From the IMG/VR virus record IMGVR_UViG_3300030012_000605, positions 1 to 29,580 of that record: a stretch of DNA of 29,580 bases. One strand, written 5' to 3'. This DNA comes from a virus. Of the stretch, positions 1 through 6,620 are shown piece by piece. Each line of letters starts with the position of its first letter. Positions within the stretch are counted from its first letter, which is position 1. The notes beneath the pieces are model-generated. The model was given only the letters and a program-made list of their open reading frames with translations, searched no databases and was not told the origin of the DNA. The translations under genes were made by a program, and so were the position numbers.

Positions 1-1796
1 TAGATAATTCAGGAAACGAAGCAGAAACACTTTTATTTGGATCAAATTATTATCTAAATGGCGATGTAAAAATATTTTCTAATTTACAATCAGGAACCAT
101 AGCCAACTTTAATAACATACCGCAAATATATTTTGGAAGATTAGAATCTTTAGATCATGATGATGCTTCGGTAACGCTTACCATAGTTGCTAAAAGACCA
201 TGGGACAACATAGTGATTCCGAATACATACTCAAATGAAAAAGTGCTAGCACCTTTAGTGTATGGAAACTATACTGGAAATGATTCTGCTTTTCCGAAAA
301 CAGGAACTGATAATTGGTATCCAGCCCCATTTACTAATAGCGATTCCAATGGTGCAAATTATGTAACTGGCACAACAGCAGCTACTTCTTTGAACCCTTC
401 TAAATATTTAAAAAATTATGATGGGTTTGTGCCTTACTTTGGGAACCCTTCGAATACAAGAACAGTGTCTGGTGTTGAGGTGGTCGAAATAGATCAAAGA
501 GGTTTGTACACTACTCAGCTTTCGCCAAATGCAAACTCACAAACTTCATCTGGATCTGACATTACTGAAACAAACATGTCTAATATTTACGACCAAGATG
601 AATCGACTTTTGGAACTGTTTCGATTAATGCAATTTTAGGAGGCTCTGGTTCAGTAAATCAAACTCATGTTGAGGCTTTTACTATTCCTCAAACTGGTGA
701 AGATTCTTTAATAAATCTAAAATATCAAGTTACTCAACTTAACCAAACTGGAACTATGTCTAATGGTGCGGTGCAAATACAAATACAAACTTCTGGCGGT
801 AACTCATCAACTGTAACTAAAACTGCAGTAATGGGTTCAGCAGCCACTTTACAATTTTCAGTAAGTTCTGCTGTAACAACTATTAGCGTTAGTTTACAAT
901 TTACAGGTAGTGCTAGTGGCTCTGGGGCTTTATCAATGGATGTAAAATTATTTGAATTATTCGCACCAGAAAATAAATCTGATGATGAAGTAGATGTTGT
1001 ATATGTTGAAGCAGATGGATTTCCAGCTAATTCTTCTTGGAACTCAAGTAGCTCTGCGTTAACAGATCTTCACGATTTTCATAGAGATATATGTCACAGA
1101 TTTTTAGGCTTAACAGATACGCCAGTTGGATATTCAGATTTAAATAGTGCTAGAAACTGGCAAGGCAGAATATGGGTTTTAGAACAAATGCCAATCAAAA
1201 CATTATTAGATAAAATTGCTTTTGAAGGTGCGTTCGTTTATACATACTCAGCAGCTGGTGTATTAAAGTATATACATGTAAAAAATACATATAGTTCAGC
1301 TGATCATTCTTTGGATAAAAATGATATTGGAAGCATAGGAATAGGTCATACACCCACTTCAAGTTTAATAACAGATATGACAGTTAATTATAATAAACAC
1401 CCTGCCAAAAATGTTTACAGATCTCAAGCAACAGCTACCGATAGCACAACAAGATCAAATTATAATTTATCAAGCGGTGAAGGAAAATATACTTTTAATC
1501 TAGATTATTTAACAACTGGACAAGGGGCTGATATTGATGTAAGTGATGACGATCCAAACGATGGCTTTATAAATTATTATGGAAATTTAAGATTACAACC
1601 AAGGGTTTTAATAAAAGCAGATATAGTTAACCCTGCACACTTTGATATGGAATTAGGAGATATTGTTTCTTTCAGCAATATGATTCCAACGAAAGCATTT
1701 AACAAAGCGTTTACTTCAAGATTTTTTATGGTAACATCTTTGAGTAGAAGTTCAGGAAAATTAAATGCAGAATTTTTAGATGTTACACCACTTTAG
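1..1796 (+). CDS. Tail tip / baseplate hub-like protein, 3' part of a gene split by the window ends
   Basis: The reading frame is open from the first bases and continues in frame from the gene that starts at 29258, so the full protein is 672 residues once the circle is closed. The GTG at 213 is internal, because the codons before it continue the same protein. The N-terminal 150 residues and the C-terminal stretch (motif MELGDIVSFSN near the end) are mostly beta and resemble hub or tail-tip proteins that follow the tape measure gene in siphoviruses. The middle, about residues 180-400, is rich in Ser, Thr, Asn and Gly. The tape measure lies immediately upstream and a short tail protein follows after 8 bases. 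The tail assignment is firm from context; the exact hub role is inferred. Confidence 0.7.
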   Translation, partial: DNSGNEAETLLFGSNYYLNGDVKIFSNLQSGTIANFNNIPQIYFGRLESLDHDDASVTLTIVAKRPWDNIVIPNTYSNEKVLAPLVYGNYTGNDSAFPKTGTDNWYPAPFTNSDSNGANYVTGTTAATSLNPSKYLKNYDGFVPYFGNPSNTRTVSGVEVVEIDQRGLYTTQLSPNANSQTSSGSDITETNMSNIYDQDESTFGTVSINAILGGSGSVNQTHVEAFTIPQTGEDSLINLKYQVTQLNQTGTMSNGAVQIQIQTSGGNSSTVTKTAVMGSAATLQFSVSSAVTTISVSLQFTGSASGSGALSMDVKLFELFAPENKSDDEVDVVYVEADGFPANSSWNSSSSALTDLHDFHRDICHRFLGLTDTPVGYSDLNSARNWQGRIWVLEQMPIKTLLDKIAFEGAFVYTYSAAGVLKYIHVKNTYSSADHSLDKNDIGSIGIGHTPTSSLITDMTVNYNKHPAKNVYRSQATATDSTTRSNYNLSSGEGKYTFNLDYLTTGQGADIDVSDDDPNDGFINYYGNLRLQPRVLIKADIVNPAHFDMELGDIVSFSNMIPTKAFNKAFTSRFFMVTSLSRSSGKLNAEFLDVTPL

Positions 1797-1804
1797 GAGA
1801 TATT

Positions 1805-2209
1805 ATGTCGATTAGTACTGCAGCGTTTGACGATAGTGCGGATGGCTCTAGCAAAGCAACTTTTACACCAGATCGAAATCCAAATATTGGCGTTCAATAC
1901 GGAACGAATTATCAGGGGATTATTAAAAATCAAGCGATAGGTGGAGAATGTTACACTGTAGAAAGATATGGAAAGCGTAGATCTTGGACAATGACATTTA
2001 GTTTTTTAAATAGTACCGATCAAGCAAAGTTACAAGCGTTGATTGATTTCGCAGATGGAAGAAAGAATGAATTTTATTTTGCTGAAGATAATTTTGCAAG
2101 CTCAGGTGCTAATTCAGTAAAAGTAAGATTTGATCAAGATTCATTTTCTTTCGAAGAAGTAGCACAAGGTGCAACAAGTATTACGTTCAATATTATAGAA
2201 CAGCTGTAA
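1805..2209 (+). CDS. Minor tail / virion protein
   Basis: This 134-residue protein starts at an ATG behind a clear AGGAGA ribosome-binding site, 8 bases after the tail hub gene. It is a compact, aromatic, beta-rich sequence with the motif YGKRRSWTMTFSFL around residue 56 and FADGRKNEFYFAED around residue 83, a pattern seen in small phage tail proteins encoded after the hub. It is the last gene of the structural block: a stem-loop and the AT-rich junction follow. No catalytic motif is visible. The tail role is inferred from position and general resemblance. Confidence 0.55.
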   Translation: MSISTAAFDDSADGSSKATFTPDRNPNIGVQYGTNYQGIIKNQAIGGECYTVERYGKRRSWTMTFSFLNSTDQAKLQALIDFADGRKNEFYFAEDNFASSGANSVKVRFDQDSFSFEEVAQGATSITFNIIEQL

Positions 2210-2231
2210 ATTTCTCTCCTCCTCCCTCCTC

Positions 2232-2262
2232 AAGCCCCCTGCGATAATATCAAAGGGGGTTT
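2232..2262 (+). terminator. Stem-loop after the tail genes, terminator-like but without a U-tract
   Basis: AAGCCCCCT (2232-2240) pairs with AGGGGGTTT (2254-2262), giving 9 pairs including one G-U and five consecutive C-G pairs, around a 13-base loop. It lies 22 bases after the last tail gene, where late transcription should end. The bases that follow are A-rich rather than T-rich, so it is not a textbook intrinsic terminator. It may instead stabilise the 3' end of the late mRNA. Confidence 0.45.
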
Positions 2263-2481
2263 AGGTAAAAAAAGCCTCATAAAGCCCTTTAAAAACTACT
2301 TTCTAATATTTTTTAATATAATAATCGTTAAAAAAAAATTTAATTGTAAATGCTTTATTAGATAGCTTAAAAACGATTTAACCTTTTTTTTAAAAAAAAT
2401 AAAAAAAAACTATTTGATAATGGTAATTTATTATTAAATTTGGTTATGTTAGTTAATAAAAAAAATATCTTAGGAGGATAT
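2263..2481 (+). promoter_or_regulatory. AT-rich junction before the early genes, candidate promoter region and 5' leader
   Basis: No gene is visible here. The stretch holds long A- and T-tracts (2328-2337 TTAAAAAAAA and its complement near 2385-2395) and a perfect TATAAT at 2317-2322, but no convincing -35 box at the right distance. Its end is the leader of the first early gene: ATGTTAGTTAA at 2446-2456 and the Shine-Dalgarno AGGAGGATAT at 2472-2481. Both segments are perfectly complementary to one contiguous strand of the intergenic RNA at 3344-3364. The position between late and early modules favours a promoter, and an origin is also possible. Confidence 0.35.
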
Positions 2482-2703
2482 ATGAAACTTACAGAGAAAA
2501 TAAATAGACTGGTTACTTTAAAAGCAGACGTTGTACCAACTTCTTTATCTGTTACTAAAAACAAAGCTGAGATTGTTACAGATAATCCGTCTGATCACTT
2601 TAAGATCTTAAAAGTGTTTGGTGAAGCTACCACCTCTTTGGCTGGATATACCCTATCAAGCAAATTAAGACTTGACCAACAAGTAGTTATCGTAGAAAAA
2701 TAA
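2482..2703 (+). CDS. Small early protein of unknown function
   Basis: The 73-residue protein begins at the ATG placed 4 bases after a perfect AGGAGG; an in-frame ATG 42 bases earlier lacks such a site. It is the first gene after the late/early junction and so probably among the first transcribed. It has a basic N-terminus (MKLTEKINRLVTLKADV), no cysteines, no membrane segment and mixed alpha/beta character. I do not recognise the family. Its leader is complementary in two blocks to the intergenic RNA strand 3344-3364, so its translation may be regulated by that RNA. Confidence 0.7.
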   Translation: MKLTEKINRLVTLKADVVPTSLSVTKNKAEIVTDNPSDHFKILKVFGEATTSLAGYTLSSKLRLDQQVVIVEK

Positions 2704-2724
2704 AATTAGTTAAAGGAGAATAAA

Positions 2725-3090
2725 ATGAAAGATACAAAATATAATGGTTGGACAAACTACCAAACTTGGAACTTTAAAACTTGGATGGAAAATGATCAAA
2801 ATGATTATAGAAATATTTTATCCAAAGTTGAAAAAGCGTTAAAAGAGCTTAGTGAAGAAAAAGATACGAAAACAGTTTACGCTAATATTCCAGATCACTT
2901 ACAAAATTTAAAATACAGAAAAGCATCTATAGTAATCGAAAATTATGCTTGGGAATGGGTTGATAATGTAGTTAGCTCAAAAGCATCTTTTGTAAATGAT
3001 GTTTTGCGTTATGCTATAAATGGTATTAACTTTTACGAAATAGCTGAAGATATTGTAGACAGAGTTGAAGAAGAAATGGAGGTAGTATGA
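2725..3090 (+). CDS. NGWTN-family phage protein (DUF7249-like)
   Basis: The 121-residue protein opens with NGWTNYQTWNFKTWMEND at residues 7-24. This NGWTNxxTW signature belongs to a small-protein family widespread in phages and, from memory, filed as DUF7249. Near the C-terminus INFYEIAEDIVDRVEEE matches the family's usual ending. No biochemical role is established for it that I know of; members generally sit in early modules as here. The ribosome-binding site AAAGGAG lies in a 13-base segment (2706-2718) perfectly complementary to 3349-3361 of the intergenic RNA. The stop overlaps the next start (ATGA), implying translational coupling. Confidence 0.75.
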   Translation: MKDTKYNGWTNYQTWNFKTWMENDQNDYRNILSKVEKALKELSEEKDTKTVYANIPDHLQNLKYRKASIVIENYAWEWVDNVVSSKASFVNDVLRYAINGINFYEIAEDIVDRVEEEMEVV

Positions 3091-3272
3091 ACCCATATTT
3101 ATTTTGGTTTATTGTAGCAATATTTGTTTTAATTTTACAGATGATAAACAAGATCGTGCAATACAAAACATCTGCAAACTTTTGGAAACAAACCGCTTTT
3201 CTAGCAACTGAAAAATATAATGAGTTGCTTGTAAAAAAGTCTATAAATAAAGCCATAGAAAGATTAAATTAA
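3087..3272 (+). CDS. Small single-span membrane protein
   Basis: The 61-residue protein starts inside the previous stop (ATGA), so it is translationally coupled. Residues 3-24 (PYLFWFIVAIFVLILQMINKIV) form one hydrophobic membrane segment, followed by a basic cytoplasmic-type tail with several Lys and Asn residues. No enzyme motif is present. It ends two bases before the structured RNA element. Function is unknown; early small membrane proteins of phages often interfere with host processes, but nothing here shows that specifically. Confidence 0.65.
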   Translation: MNPYLFWFIVAIFVLILQMINKIVQYKTSANFWKQTAFLATEKYNELLVKKSINKAIERLN

Positions 3273-3274
3273 CA

Positions 3275-3391
3275 ATGTTAGGGGAGGATATAAAAATAAC
3301 TTTGTGGGGGCAGGCATCCCTGAGCATCTTCCTGTGTATGCTCATATCCTCCTTTAACTAACATAATGCCCCCACTTTTTTTAAAGGAGGT
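3275..3391 (+). ncRNA. Structured intergenic RNA with crossing helices that can also mask the next ribosome-binding site
   Basis: Three helices are directly visible. Helix A pairs 3277-3291 with 3344-3358: 15 continuous pairs including two G-U. Helix B pairs GTGGGGGCA (3304-3312) with TGCCCCCAC (3367-3375): 9 perfect pairs, followed by seven T's. Hairpin C pairs GAGCAT (3322-3327) with ATGCTC (3338-3343) and abuts helix A. A and B cross, so they form a pseudoknot or exclude each other. The 3' strand of A (3348-3357) can alternatively pair over 10 bases with TTAAAGGAGG (3381-3390), the ribosome-binding site of the gene at 3395. This fits a riboswitch-like attenuator or a small regulatory RNA. 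I do not recognise a named family. Confidence 0.6.
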
Positions 3392-3394
3392 AGA

Positions 3395-3538
3395 ATGAAA
3401 ATAATAAAAGAAAAAAATGGATCAGTCACTATTAGATTGGACAGACCCAAAGGCATGAAAGAGCAAAAATTTTTGAATATTGCAGCCAAGTTAGAAAAAT
3501 TATTGGATCAACTTGGGGGTAAAGTTCGTGTCATCTAA
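3395..3538 (+). CDS. Small basic protein of unknown function
   Basis: A 47-residue protein starts at an ATG 4 bases after the strong site AAAGGAGG. It begins MKIIKEKNGSVTIRLDRPKG, beta-like, and ends in a helix with regularly spaced leucines (LEKLLDQLGGKVRVI). No cysteine or membrane segment is seen. It is the first gene after the structured RNA, and its ribosome-binding site is the one that RNA can sequester. Its end overlaps the next gene by 11 bases. The good ribosome-binding site and the fit to the gene chain support that it is real. Confidence 0.65.
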   Translation: MKIIKEKNGSVTIRLDRPKGMKEQKFLNIAAKLEKLLDQLGGKVRVI

Positions 3539-3755
3539 TTTATACGTTGTTGATATAATTATTGGCGATGGAATGGTCACTGTCGAAAACGAAAACTTTT
3601 TGATATTAATTGAAAAGATTTTAGAATTGTATGACAGACATGAAGATGATTTTAATTTGATGCGTGCAACCGCTTATTGGGATGGCGGTGAAGTAGCTGA
3701 TATAAAATTAAAAGTATTAGAAACAATAAAACAAAGGAGGCATGATGCCAGTTGA
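3528..3755 (+). CDS. Hypothetical acidic early protein
   Basis: The GTG at 3528 is preferred over an upstream TTG because it sits 8 bases after a G-rich site (GGGGGT) and overlaps the previous stop, the usual arrangement here. The 75-residue product has a hydrophobic strand (LYVVDIIIGDG), then a helix with many acidic residues (ILIEKILELYDRHEDDF) and a C-terminal basic tail (KQRRHDAS). I do not recognise a family. Its end overlaps the start of the ssDNA-annealing-like gene, so it probably belongs to the recombination and replication operon. Confidence 0.6.
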   Translation: MSSNLYVVDIIIGDGMVTVENENFLILIEKILELYDRHEDDFNLMRATAYWDGGEVADIKLKVLETIKQRRHDAS

Positions 3756-4272
3756 CATTCATGGAAAAGAGTACTACACAGTAGCTGAAAGAATACAGCT
3801 TTTGAGCGAAATGTTACATAAAAGAAAAGATCGTTATTCACTTACAACAGATCTTATAAGTTGGAAAGATGGTGTAATTGTATTTAAAGCAACATTAGTT
3901 ATCTTTTCATACAAAGACGATAAAGAGGTTTATTCGAAATACACTGGTCACGCTTATGAAAAAGAAGGCTCAAGCATGATTAACAAAACATCTGCTTTAG
4001 AAAACTGCGAAACAAGTGCTATTGGAAGAGCTATATCAGCAGCAGGCTTTACAGGTGGAAATGAATATGCTTCTGCAGATGAAGTGGCCAACGCTATCAT
4101 TAATCAAAATGTAAGAGAAGATAAGCCTACAGAAAAGCAACGAATAATGTTGTTCAGCTTAATTAAGAAAATAAATGATGAAGATGTACAAAAAGAAATG
4201 ATAGAAAGTGCGAAAGAGTGTAAAACGAAATGGGATATGAGTATGCTTATAGATAAAGTTGCTAAAATGTAA
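3745..4272 (+). CDS. Putative single-strand DNA annealing protein (ERF/Rad52-like)
   Basis: The start at the second of two adjacent ATGs is chosen because it lies 4 bases after AGGAGG, against 1 base for the first. The 175-residue product carries the block SALENCETSAIGRAISAAGF followed by EYASADEV (about residues 84-118), a signature of phage proteins usually placed near the ERF/Rad52-type annealing proteins. Such proteins pair complementary single strands in phage recombination and repair. A Lys/Glu-rich helical tail follows. The neighbours are an HNH/NinG-like nuclease and replication genes, which fits. The exact superfamily is uncertain without a profile search. Confidence 0.6.
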   Translation: MPVDIHGKEYYTVAERIQLLSEMLHKRKDRYSLTTDLISWKDGVIVFKATLVIFSYKDDKEVYSKYTGHAYEKEGSSMINKTSALENCETSAIGRAISAAGFTGGNEYASADEVANAIINQNVREDKPTEKQRIMLFSLIKKINDEDVQKEMIESAKECKTKWDMSMLIDKVAKM

Positions 4273-4400
4273 TGCCATACCCTATGAAAAAAATGCGATC
4301 TAGAACAAATAGAAAAAATGATTTTGATTGGTTGGCGTCAATTAGAAGAATTTTTATCAATCTAATAGATATTATTAAATTGTTGTTTAGATGGCGATAA
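4272..4400 (+). CDS. Small basic amphipathic peptide
   Basis: The ATG overlaps the previous stop by one base (TAATG) and the stop overlaps the HNH gene start, so the 42-residue frame fills the gap exactly. The N-terminal half is very basic (MKKMRSRTNRKN) and the C-terminal half is a hydrophobic or amphipathic helix (RRIFINLIDIIKLLFRWR), suggesting membrane or nucleic-acid association. No separate strong ribosome-binding site is seen, so it would depend on coupling. No family is recognised. Confidence 0.45.
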   Translation: MPYPMKKMRSRTNRKNDFDWLASIRRIFINLIDIIKLLFRWR

Positions 4401-4780
4401 AACGTACAAAGTGGGATGCAGTGTTTTCAGACTACATCAGATACAGGGATAAATGGACTTGTCAAAGATGTGGTAAAAAATACCCTGAAAAATCATCAGG
4501 CTTACATTGTTCCCACTTTTACGGCAGGCGGTCTTGGGGCACTAGAATAGAGCCTTCAAACGCTATGGCAATATGTTATTCTTGTCACATTTTTCTAGGT
4601 TCGAACCCTTATGAACATATAAATTTATGGGAATCTAAATTTAGCAGAAAAGAACAGGACAAGATTCACAAATTACATGCTACTGTAATTAGAAAAAAAG
4701 AAGTAGCTACTCAAGAAAACTATTTAAAACTAAAGGAGGATTTAAATGCAATCAAAGATAATGGACTTGTTAATAAGTGA
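4391..4780 (+). CDS. HNH-type nuclease, NinG/Rap-like recombination protein
   Basis: This 129-residue protein has a zinc/HNH layout: CxxC at residues 24-27, then HCSH at 39-42, Asn57, and CYSCH at 62-66. The sequence around GRRSWGTRIEPSNAMAICYSC resembles the lambda NinG/Rap group, which cleaves branched recombination intermediates. Its place after a putative annealing protein and before replication genes supports a recombination role. General HNH homing endonuclease activity is the alternative, though there is no sign of an intron or of insertion into another gene. The last 35 bases overlap the next gene. Confidence 0.7.
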   Translation: MAIKRTKWDAVFSDYIRYRDKWTCQRCGKKYPEKSSGLHCSHFYGRRSWGTRIEPSNAMAICYSCHIFLGSNPYEHINLWESKFSRKEQDKIHKLHATVIRKKEVATQENYLKLKEDLNAIKDNGLVNK

Positions 4781-5042
4781 TCCGTTGTATCGAAAATCTG
4801 ATAATGCTTTATTGGCAAGAATATGGTATGATCATTTAAAATTTAGAATTAATTCTATGACTGCCGTAGATCTTTTAAAAGAATTAAAAAAAGGTAGCTT
4901 GCCTAATCATAGAACTATTGTAAGAACCAGAGCGAAATTACAAAGCGAAAATCCATATTTAAAAGATAAAGAAGTTGATTTCATAAGAAAAGAACTTGAG
5001 CTTGAAAACAGGATGAAATATTCCCCACGTGATACTTTGTAA
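4746..5042 (+). CDS. Conserved phage replication-module protein, helical
   Basis: The start is fixed by AAGGAGGA eight bases upstream, inside the end of the HNH gene. The 98-residue protein is mostly helical, with RKSDNALLARIWYDHLKF early and LPNHRTIVRTRAKLQSENPYLKD in the middle, a pattern common in short phage proteins encoded next to replication initiators. The second block looks like a DNA-contacting helix pair followed by the ENPxLK ending. No catalytic residues are apparent. A DNA-binding or loading accessory role is inferred from position only. Confidence 0.6.
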   Translation: MQSKIMDLLISDPLYRKSDNALLARIWYDHLKFRINSMTAVDLLKELKKGSLPNHRTIVRTRAKLQSENPYLKDKEVDFIRKELELENRMKYSPRDTL

Positions 5043-5761
5043 TGGCAAAGCGTTTTACTGATACTGATAAGTGGCAAAAGCTATGGATCTCAGAACTTTC
5101 TCCCCCTTATAAACTCTTTTGGGTTTACCTTTTAGATATGGTTGACAATGCTGGTATTTATGATGTAAATTTAAAACTAGCAGAGTTTCAGTTGGGCATA
5201 GAATTAGATCGTAATATGATAAAAAAAGAATTTGGAAAACATATTGTTGAAATAAAAGAATCGAAATGGTTCATTCCTAAGTTTGTAGAATTTCAGTATG
5301 GCGATCTAAACCCTGCTAATAAAGCTCATCTTTCAGTTATAAATAAATTAAAAAAATATAACTTAGATAACTATTTTAAGAAGGGGCATACAAGCCCCAT
5401 AAAGCCCCCTAAAGATAAAGAAAAAGATAAAAGAAAACCTAAAGACATAAATGAAGTAAAAGATTATTTGAAAGAAAAAAAAATAAATGATGTCGATGCT
5501 TTAAAATTCTTTTCTTTTTACGAAGCAAATGGATGGGTTCAGGGAAAAAATAAACCTATTAAAAACTGGAAAATGTGTGTAAATACTTGGAGAACAGGCG
5601 AAGAAGAAGAAGAAAAAAAAGAAATAACTTTGGTATGCCCTAATCATCCTGAGGTTTTTAAAATAACAAAAGATAAAAATCTTTTTACATTTTGCCCTAA
5701 ATGCAGAGAAAGATTGGTTGACAAAGAAAAGTTAGATCTTGAAAGGGTAACTAATGGTTGA
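5042..5761 (+). CDS. Replication initiator / replisome organizer-like protein with C-terminal zinc ribbon
   Basis: The start overlaps the previous stop (TAATG). Residues 1-100 (KWQKLWISELSPPYKLFWVYLLD, then NAGIYDV and FQLGIELDR) match the winged-helix N-terminus of phage replication organizers. A Lys/Pro/Asp linker at 117-138 follows, then a helical block with FYEANGWVQGKNKPIKNWK (159-177) typical of their C-termini. Cys199, His202, Cys218 and Cys221 make a zinc ribbon. Such proteins bind the origin and load the host helicase, and often carry the origin within their own gene. The linker DNA contains a GGGGC/GCCCC hairpin and an A-rich run shared with the region before the large terminase. 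Confidence 0.7.
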   Translation: MAKRFTDTDKWQKLWISELSPPYKLFWVYLLDMVDNAGIYDVNLKLAEFQLGIELDRNMIKKEFGKHIVEIKESKWFIPKFVEFQYGDLNPANKAHLSVINKLKKYNLDNYFKKGHTSPIKPPKDKEKDKRKPKDINEVKDYLKEKKINDVDALKFFSFYEANGWVQGKNKPIKNWKMCVNTWRTGEEEEEKKEITLVCPNHPEVFKITKDKNLFTFCPKCRERLVDKEKLDLERVTNG

Positions 5762-5888
5762 ATATATTAAGCATTTACTTGGTTTATGTGGAGAGCCTCA
5801 TGGATTAATTTTTACTTTAAAAACTTTATTTTCAATAGGGGGTTTATCTATTGTTTTTTATTATTTTAAATTTAAAAAGCAATCGTGA
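5754..5888 (+). CDS. Small membrane protein
   Basis: A 44-residue frame starts 8 bases before the end of the replication gene and its stop overlaps the next start (GTGA). The N-terminus MVEYIKHLLGLCGEPHG is followed by one hydrophobic segment (LIFTLKTLFSIGGLSIVFYYF, about residues 18-38) and a short Lys-rich end. The GLCGExH-type opening recurs, as I remember it, in small phage membrane proteins. Function is unknown. Confidence 0.6.
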   Translation: MVEYIKHLLGLCGEPHGLIFTLKTLFSIGGLSIVFYYFKFKKQS

Positions 5889-6214
5889 AAGTAAAAGATA
5901 TGACCATTTTTCAAAGAGTTGTTAAGGGCGTTCAGCAAATAGAATACAAACCTCAAGACAAAGCAACTTCAATTAACGCAGATAAAGATATTAAAATATG
6001 TAAATTTTGCGATAGGATTTTTGAGGTGTTCACCGCTTATGCTAGAATATTTGCTTGTGAATTTTATCATGATTTTCCAAGATATGGTAAAGGAAAATGT
6101 GAGTGCCCATATTGTCGAATGAAAAAAGGTGAAAAAACTTTTTATTATTGGGATAGAGGTAATAAAAAAGAAATAGAAATGAAGTATTTTCAAACAATGT
6201 ACAAAACAAAATAA
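5885..6214 (+). CDS. Cysteine-rich, probably zinc-binding early protein
   Basis: The GTG start overlaps the previous stop by four bases. The 109-residue product has CKFC at 39-42, Cys58, and CECPYC at 72-77, most likely binding one or two zinc ions, with several Tyr and Phe residues around the sites. The C-terminus is basic (YYWDRGNKKEIEMKYF). Early phage zinc proteins often bind nucleic acid or host polymerase, but no family is recognised. It is followed by a structured intergenic stretch of about 100 bases. Confidence 0.6.
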   Translation: MKVKDMTIFQRVVKGVQQIEYKPQDKATSINADKDIKICKFCDRIFEVFTAYARIFACEFYHDFPRYGKGKCECPYCRMKKGEKTFYYWDRGNKKEIEMKYFQTMYKTK

Positions 6215-6216
6215 TT

Positions 6217-6295
6217 GGGGCTGAGACAAAACTAAATGTATTGATTAAATGAAGTTTAATTTCACAGTTAACCATATTAAATCAGTTTTAGCCCC
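6217..6295 (+). ncRNA. Intergenic stem structure and possible leader peptide before the SSB-like gene
   Basis: GGGGCT (6217-6222) pairs with AGCCCC (6290-6295), and AAAACT (6228-6233) pairs with AGTTTT (6284-6289), leaving a 5-base bulge (GAGAC) on one side. Inside, ATTAAA (6244-6249) pairs with TTTAAT (6255-6260). There is no U-tract, and a ribosome-binding site (AAGGAAA) follows, so this looks like an mRNA leader rather than a terminator. A 16-codon frame (6249-6299) lies inside it without a clear ribosome-binding site. The outer helix is clear from the sequence; the function is unknown. Confidence 0.4.
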
Positions 6296-6311
6296 ATAAA
6301 GAAAGGAAAAA

Positions 6312-6620
6312 ATGACAGAAAAAAAATATCTAAATAATTTAGTAATAAAAGAACAAAGCGGTGAATATGGCAGTTTTTTTAAATTATGGATTCCAGATTT
6401 ACAAGAATTTATTTCAGAATTATCTAGCATGGAAAAAGAAAATTCAGTAAATTTAATAATGTCAAAAAGAAAAGAAAAAAGCAAAGGAGGGGTTACACAT
6501 TACACTTACTTAGATACATGGGAACCTAATAAGAATAATGAAACTCAAAACAACTCGATTACACCTGAACAAGTTCAAGATATTTTTTCAAAAGATTTAG
6601 ATCCAGATGAGCCATTCTAA
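6312..6620 (+). CDS. Putative single-stranded DNA-binding protein
   Basis: The 102-residue protein starts behind AAAGGAAA. The N-terminal 75 residues are beta-rich (LNNLVIKEQSGEYGSFFKLWI, then VNLIMSKR and YTYLDTWEP), consistent with a small OB fold. The tail is acidic and ends DPDEPF (residues 97-102), closely resembling the DDDIPF tip by which bacterial SSB recruits replication partners. It sits among replication genes and directly before the modification cassette. The assignment rests on the tip, size and context, and a structure-based search would settle it. Confidence 0.5.
   Translation: MTEKKYLNNLVIKEQSGEYGSFFKLWIPDLQEFISELSSMEKENSVNLIMSKRKEKSKGGVTHYTYLDTWEPNKNNETQNNSITPEQVQDIFSKDLDPDEPF

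Noticed and set aside
1-100. Physical terminal repeat of the virion DNA
   Set aside because: A 100-base overlap cutting through a tail gene is what a circular assembly gives, and it is not near the terminase genes where cos or pac sites usually lie.
3241-3345. Minus-strand 34-codon frame with AAAGGAGG just before its ATG
   Set aside because: The spacing between the site and ATG is only two bases, it lies inside the RNA helices that explain the same bases, and no other minus-strand gene exists in the genome.
3304-3382. Simple intrinsic terminator made by GTGGGGGCA/TGCCCCCAC and the T-run
   Set aside because: The loop would be 54 bases and one side is involved in a larger crossing structure, so a plain terminator does not explain the element.
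4391-4780. HNH gene as a homing endonuclease in an intron
   Set aside because: It sits in a tight operon with overlaps and no split gene flanks it; the NinG-like reading fits better.
6217-6295. tRNA-like reading of the GGGGCT...AGCCCC stem
   Set aside because: No T-arm consensus, anticodon arm or CCA-proximal layout is present, so it is treated as a leader structure.
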